Positions 60,003 to 64,000 of a stretch of DNA of 64,000 bases are shown piece by piece (position 1 is the stretch's first letter; each line of letters opens with the position of its first letter). The stretch spans positions 62,001-126,000 of the forward strand of contig CAZYUJ010000004.1 in the NCBI GenBank assembly GCA_964650705.1, in the 5' to 3' direction. Made by a program: the position numbers and the translations under genes. This DNA is from Faeciplasma sp964650705 (GTDB lineage Bacteria > Bacillota > Clostridia > Oscillospirales > Ruminococcaceae). Below the pieces are notes generated by a model that worked only from the letters and a program-made list of their open reading frames with translations, had not been told where the DNA came from and did not search any database.

Positions 60003-61211
60003 TTATTTCTTCTTGAGCAGCATTATGCCCGCAAACACCGCTGCGGCTGTAACTGCAATGCTGATCGCTATTACTGCGATAGTTGCAAACTCGTTTTTCT
60101 TCTCGACGATCTCAACATCGATCGGTGCGCTGTCAAACTCTTCGGTATCATAGTCGGGAACAAATCCGCCGTCGTTGCTGTCGATATCAGTGTCATCAGA
60201 GTGCACGGTTTCGCTTATTTCCCAAAAGTATTCGGCATAATCGTTAGAGTTTTCTTCAAAGCCGTCAAGCTTTTCGATCGTTAAAACTTCGCCGTCAAGG
60301 CTGTAATATCTCTGACCCTCGACAGGAACACAGATCGAATCATAAGAGCAATATATCTTTAATTTCATTCCACAGTCTATTTCCCAAAAGTCGACCCCTA
60401 ATAATGCACATCTTCCTTCTGTGAGCTCTATCAGAACAGGTGCGATCTGTTTTGTGTCGAAGTTTGAATATGCGAAGAAATAGATATAAGCCGTTCCTCT
60501 GAGATCCTGAGTCTGACCGGGAAGATATTCCGGTTCTGAGAACTCTGTACCGACAACAAAGCCTTCTAAATAATGCTCTGTCAATATGACGCACTTATCA
60601 TCGCCCTCTAATGGCACGCCGCAAATGATGAGCTCGTCTTCATCCATCGGAGCCCCATCAATACAGTCGTATTCATCCGTATCATAATCGGGAACGAATC
60701 CACCGTCATCCTCTTCGTCAATTTCGGAAGGGGGAGCAGTATCCTCATCACATTCTATAACTATTGCATATCCGTTATCCGATATCCATTCATCGGTATA
60801 GAACATCGAAAGATACTGATACTTTTCAGCATCCGTAAGTTCTTCAGTCTCTTCTTCGACAAAAATATAATTAGGAACTATCTGCATCGGATAGCTTTCC
60901 ATAGCCTCGCCATTAAAGACAACAGTTATGACCCGTCCCATAGCCAAACCGCCAGCAATTGCAAGATCAAGTCCGTCGGCTATTTTAATGTTTTCTCCTG
61001 AGACCCCAAACGTAAACGGCTCACGGCTTCCGTTGCCGTAAACATCGCCCACAGCACAGAATGAGAATTTATCTGTAGCTTCAATATATCTGCATGTTAT
61101 GACTGTTGCCTTCAATTCCACCTGCTCATAGGGATATTCCCACGCATAAACAACTGATGTCATACTCACCAGGATAATCAACGACAAAATCAAACTCAAA
61201 ACTTTTCTCAT
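60003..61211 (-). CDS. Exported membrane-anchored protein with DYDT repeats
   Basis: A 402-residue protein with a signal peptide (MRKVLSLILSLIILVS, cleavage near VYA) and a C-terminal helix followed by KKK, so it is exposed outside and anchored by its tail. Two acidic segments share GGFVPDYDTDEYD/GGFVPDYDTEEFD (near residues 172 and 356). The body has no recognised domain. There is no LPXTG-type motif before the helix. Confidence 0.75.
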   Translation of the reverse strand: MRKVLSLILSLIILVSMTSVVYAWEYPYEQVELKATVITCRYIEATDKFSFCAVGDVYGNGSREPFTFGVSGENIKIADGLDLAIAGGLAMGRVITVVFNGEAMESYPMQIVPNYIFVEEETEELTDAEKYQYLSMFYTDEWISDNGYAIVIECDEDTAPPSEIDEEDDGGFVPDYDTDEYDCIDGAPMDEDELIICGVPLEGDDKCVILTEHYLEGFVVGTEFSEPEYLPGQTQDLRGTAYIYFFAYSNFDTKQIAPVLIELTEGRCALLGVDFWEIDCGMKLKIYCSYDSICVPVEGQRYYSLDGEVLTIEKLDGFEENSNDYAEYFWEISETVHSDDTDIDSNDGGFVPDYDTEEFDSAPIDVEIVEKKNEFATIAVIAISIAVTAAAVFAGIMLLKKK

Positions 61212-61346
61212 AACAAAAACTCCTTATGTTGTCATTTTAGAAGAGCGCGATGTTCATTTCACTTATAATACAATCCATATTGCCGAAATATTGCAATATA
61301 GCTAACATTTTAGTAATAAAATTTTTATGTTTGTCAAAAAAATAAC

Positions 61347-61375
61347 TTGTAATATTATCGTTTATGTAGTATAAT
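61347..61375 (+). promoter_or_regulatory. Promoter of the NifU-like/GGGtGRT operon
   Basis: TTGTAA and TATAAT with 17-base spacing, about 55 bases upstream of the start. Confidence 0.65.
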
Positions 61376-61428
61376 ACTCTTGTATTTGTTCGCAAATTTC
61401 CATTATTCTGAAAGGAGTAAATACTATT

Positions 61429-62121
61429 ATGAATTATTCGCATGAAGTTGAACAAATGTGCTGTGTGGCTAAAGGCCCTCATCACGGTCCCGCTCCGATT
61501 CCCGAAGAGGGCAGATGGGTTGAATCCAAGCAGATCTCCGACATCTCCGGCTATACTCACGGTGTGGGATGGTGTGCACCTCAGCAGGGCGCTTGCAAGT
61601 TGTCCCTTAACGTAAAGGACGGAATCATTGAAGAAGCACTCGTTGAGACCATCGGTTGCTCCGGTATGACTCACTCCGCTGCTATGGCTGCTGAGATCTT
61701 GCCCGGCAAGACCATTTTGGAAGCTCTTAATACTGACCTTGTTTGTGACGCTATCAACACTGCAATGCGCGAACTCTTCCTTCAGATCGTTTACGGCAGA
61801 ACTCAGTCTGCTTTCTCTGAGGACGGTCTCGTAATCGGCGCCGGTATGGAAGACCTCGGCAAGGGCGAGCGTTCCATGGTCGGTACTATGTACGGTACAA
61901 AGTCAAAGGGCGTTCGTTATCTCGAAATGACAGAGGGCTACTGCACAAGAATGGCTCTCGACGAAGATGACCAGGTTATCGGTTATGAATTCGTTTCTTT
62001 GGGCAAAATGACTGACTTCATCAAGAAGGGTCTTGAGCCTAACGAAGCATACGAAAAGTCCAAGGGCACATACGGCCGCTTTGCTGATGCGGTTAAGTAT
62101 ATCGACCCCCGTAAAGAATAA
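61429..62121 (+). CDS. NifU-like iron-sulfur scaffold homologue
   Basis: A 230-residue protein with a NifU-type core: GWCAPQQGACKLSLNVKDGIIEE-like strands (residues 46-68) and the cysteine loop TIGCSGMTHSAAMAAEI near residue 77. The third scaffold cysteine typical of IscU is not in place, so it may bind clusters differently. It is followed 17 bases later by the GGGtGRT gene, an arrangement conserved in Clostridia. Codon use suggests high expression. The pathway is unknown. Confidence 0.85.
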   Translation: MNYSHEVEQMCCVAKGPHHGPAPIPEEGRWVESKQISDISGYTHGVGWCAPQQGACKLSLNVKDGIIEEALVETIGCSGMTHSAAMAAEILPGKTILEALNTDLVCDAINTAMRELFLQIVYGRTQSAFSEDGLVIGAGMEDLGKGERSMVGTMYGTKSKGVRYLEMTEGYCTRMALDEDDQVIGYEFVSLGKMTDFIKKGLEPNEAYEKSKGTYGRFADAVKYIDPRKE

Positions 62122-62138
62122 TTAAGGAGGTAGAGACA

Positions 62139-63140
62139 ATGGCTAAATTTGAAGGCTACGAAAGACGTGAAGCGAAGATCCTCGCTTGTCTTAATGAATA
62201 TGGCATTTCCTCTATTGACGAATGTAAGGAAATCTGCGATGCTAACGGCATCGACCCCTATAAGATTACTGAAGAAACACAGCCTATCTGCTTCGAAAAC
62301 GCTAAGTGGGCATACACCGTTGGTTGTGCGATCGCAATCAAGAAGGGTTGCACCAAGGCTGCTGATGCAGCTGCTGCAATCGGTATCGGACTTCAGTCCT
62401 TCTGCATTCCCGGCTCTGTTGCTGAGAACAGAAAAGTTGGTCTTGGCCACGGTAACCTCGCTTCCATGCTTTTGAGCGAATCCACAGAGTGCTTCTGCTT
62501 CTTGGCAGGTCACGAATCCTTCGCTGCTGCTGAAGGCGCTATCAAGATCGCTCTTAACGCGAACAAGGTAAGAGTTAAGCCCTTAAGAGTTATCCTTAAC
62601 GGTTTAGGCAAGGACGCTGCATTCATCATTTCCAGAATCAACGGCTTTACCTATGTTGAAACCAAGTTCGATCCCTTCACCGAACAGGTTGATGTTGTAT
62701 ACGAAAAGGCTTATTCCAACGGCCCCAGAGCTGACGTTAAGTGCTACGGCGCTGATAACGTTCCCGAAGGCGTTGCAATCATGAAGCTCGAAAACGTTGG
62801 CGTTTCCATCACCGGTAACTCCACCAACCCCACCAGATTCCAGCACCCTGTTGCAGGTACTTATAAGAAGTGGTGCCAGGAAAACGGTGTTAACTACTTC
62901 TCCGTTGCTTCCGGCGGCGGTACCGGCAGAACCCTTCACCCTGATAACATGGGCGCAGGTCCTTCCAGCTACGGCATGACCGACACCATGGGCAGAATGC
63001 ATTCCGACGCTCAGTTCGCAGGTTCTTCTTCCGTTCCTGCTCACGTTGAAATGATGGGCCTCATCGGCATGGGTAACAACCCCATGGTTGGTGCTACCGT
63101 TGCTTGCGCGGTTGCAATCGAAGAAGCATTCAAGGCTTAA
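62139..63140 (+). CDS. GGGtGRT protein
   Basis: A 333-residue protein named for its motif, here ASGGGTGRTLHPD near residue 265. Other fixed segments are CAIAIKKGC, GHGNLASMLL, LAGHESFAAAEGAI and NPMVGATVACAVAIEEAF. It has no signal peptide or membrane segment. Glycine-rich loops suggest nucleotide or cofactor binding. It is in an operon with the NifU-like gene; AAGGAGG precedes the start. The biochemical role is not known. Preferred-codon use implies abundance. Confidence 0.9.
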   Translation: MAKFEGYERREAKILACLNEYGISSIDECKEICDANGIDPYKITEETQPICFENAKWAYTVGCAIAIKKGCTKAADAAAAIGIGLQSFCIPGSVAENRKVGLGHGNLASMLLSESTECFCFLAGHESFAAAEGAIKIALNANKVRVKPLRVILNGLGKDAAFIISRINGFTYVETKFDPFTEQVDVVYEKAYSNGPRADVKCYGADNVPEGVAIMKLENVGVSITGNSTNPTRFQHPVAGTYKKWCQENGVNYFSVASGGGTGRTLHPDNMGAGPSSYGMTDTMGRMHSDAQFAGSSSVPAHVEMMGLIGMGNNPMVGATVACAVAIEEAFKA

Positions 63141-63159
63141 TTTCAGATCATAATATTAA

Positions 63160-63187
63160 CAGGCGGAGCTTTTATGCTCTGCCTGTT
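63160..63187 (+). terminator. Terminator of the GGGtGRT operon
   Basis: ACAGGCGGAGC/GCTCTGCCTGT with TTTTTA. Confidence 0.85.
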
Positions 63188-63311
63188 TTTATTTTGAATC
63201 CGCTGATTACATTCAATCAAGATAGCAGACGGATTCCTCAGCTATAATTATATAATTGTTGAGAATATGGAAAATCGTATGTAGTTATTTTAACTAATTG
63301 TGATTTCAAGA

Positions 63312-63341
63312 ATTATTCAATCCGCTGAATTATTGAATAAT
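63312..63341. promoter_or_regulatory. Inverted repeat upstream of the last promoter
   Basis: ATTATTCAAT and its exact complement are separated by 10 bases, 25 bases before a -35 element. It is probably an operator or UP-type site. The rest of 63188-63311 is AT-rich and shows no gene. Confidence 0.45.
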
Positions 63342-63365
63342 CAATCAAATTAATTAATTGTCGGA

Positions 63366-63394
63366 TTGACTGAAATTTATCAAAGTGATACAAT
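63366..63394 (+). promoter_or_regulatory. Promoter of the terminal secreted protein
   Basis: TTGACT and TACAAT with 17-base spacing. Confidence 0.6.
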
Positions 63395-63456
63395 TGTTTT
63401 GGCACGATTTCACAATATTATTGTTATGTGCCACGATTTAATAGGAGGAAGAATAT

Positions 63457-64000
63457 ATGAGAAAAGTTTTGGCGCTTGTGCTATCACTTACTATGGTGAT
63501 CGCACTTTGTGTTCCGTCTTTTGCTGCGACCTATACGGCCGAGGTAACACAGGCGGCACAGCAAACTGTTACATTCGGTAAGGATTTCGATCCCTCCGAA
63601 ACACCCACGATCGTTGTGCATTTCCAAGGAACTGTTGAATTTTCTGAGGGCAAGACCTCAGGTCAGTTCAGAACATTTGCAAACAAGAAGGGCACTACAG
63701 GAAACAGCTCGTCGAATGAGGCTGTAAATATTGCTCTTGATTCAACTACTGTTGATGCTGTTCAGGAGTTCAACCTCAACGCTGTAACGAGTGGTGTTTT
63801 CCTTAAAAACTTCAGCAATATCGCTTCCATAAACCTTACCGTAACCGTTTTTGAGGGTACTTTAGCTGAATACGAGCAATCCCTTAATCAGGGCGGTGAC
63901 GGCGAAGATGGCGGTGAGGATGGCAGCAACGGCGGCTACAGCAATGATACAGAAACTGCACTGAACGTAGCTTCACTTAATGGCACCAGCGAGAGCCAGG
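63457..64000 (+). CDS. Secreted protein (partial, 3' end off window)
   Basis: The first 181 residues of an exported protein. The signal peptide MRKVLALVLSLTMVIALCV is cut after SFA. The mature part is Thr/Ser/Asn-rich with beta-strand pattern and a GGDGEDGGEDGSNGG linker near residue 155. AGGAGG precedes the start. No family recognised; a surface or matrix protein is plausible. Confidence 0.75.
   Translation, partial: MRKVLALVLSLTMVIALCVPSFAATYTAEVTQAAQQTVTFGKDFDPSETPTIVVHFQGTVEFSEGKTSGQFRTFANKKGTTGNSSSNEAVNIALDSTTVDAVQEFNLNAVTSGVFLKNFSNIASINLTVTVFEGTLAEYEQSLNQGGDGEDGGEDGSNGGYSNDTETALNVASLNGTSESQ

Overview
The window looks like one chromosomal segment of an anaerobic, endospore-lineage Clostridia (Bacillota), most likely Oscillospirales/Ruminococcaceae-like; the genus is not assignable by eye. 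The main support is a spo0A homologue with an upstream 0A box, many strong TTGACA/TATAAT promoters with AGGAGG-type ribosome sites, a yybP-ykoY Mn riboswitch, NifS/NifU/MnmA and BMP-type ABC genes, SipW-type and CotH-type proteins, and GH130/GH8 enzymes typical of gut or plant-fibre anaerobes. Base composition is moderate and even. No complete prophage, integrase, transposase or CRISPR array is visible.

Layout. 1-6.2 kb: partial GNAT gene, a four-tRNA array (Cys, Gly, Asp, Val), then a minus-strand maintenance block (hslO, methyltransferase, yerC-like regulator, engB, lon) and tRNA-Arg. 6.4-11.3 kb: a membrane-anchored PstS-like fusion protein, an MFS transporter, a NUDIX hydrolase and a GH130 phosphorylase. 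11.6-16.9 kb: a minus-strand two-component system with VTC polyphosphate-polymerase, DUF4956 and carbohydrate-binding lipoprotein genes; the promoters of both halves carry TTCAAT-N5-TTCAAT boxes. 17.0-17.8 kb: mntP under a Mn riboswitch. 17.9-19.5 kb: decayed mobile-element debris beside tRNA-Ser, with three copies of the tRNA 3' end. 19.7-23.6 kb: plsY, a candidate small RNA, and a second two-component system with an 11-bp-phased repeat array and a possible 33-residue membrane protein. 23.8-27.0 kb: mnmA, nifU-like, nifS, rnhA.

27.3-36.2 kb: serine hydrolase, second carbohydrate-binding protein, XRE regulator, DUF1292 protein, GH8 exo-oligoxylanase, Zn-dependent PLC-like protein and CotH lipoprotein. 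36.4-44.1 kb: SDR/RluA/TSCPD/PHP operon and uvrBA with a LexA-like box. 44.3-49.5 kb: spo0A, a SipW-type surface protein, a histidine phosphatase, galE and a 71-residue sortase-substrate-like miniature protein. 49.6-55.5 kb: purine salvage and nucleoside uptake (xpt with an unassigned terminator-containing leader, then a BMP lipoprotein and its ABC importer). 55.7-58.1 kb: amino-acid ABC importer with ArgR-like boxes in its promoter. 58.3-64 kb: two tRNA-Ala genes, a gene of unknown function with a tandem-repeat leader, GNAT, a surface protein, the NifU-like/GGGtGRT gene pair and the start of a secreted protein.

The best candidates for undescribed biology are the xpt leader RNA, the small RNA downstream of plsY, the tandem leader repeats at 58.67 kb, the GGGtGRT pair, the shared regulatory boxes of the polyphosphate/carbohydrate-binding cluster, and the layered tRNA-Ser scars.
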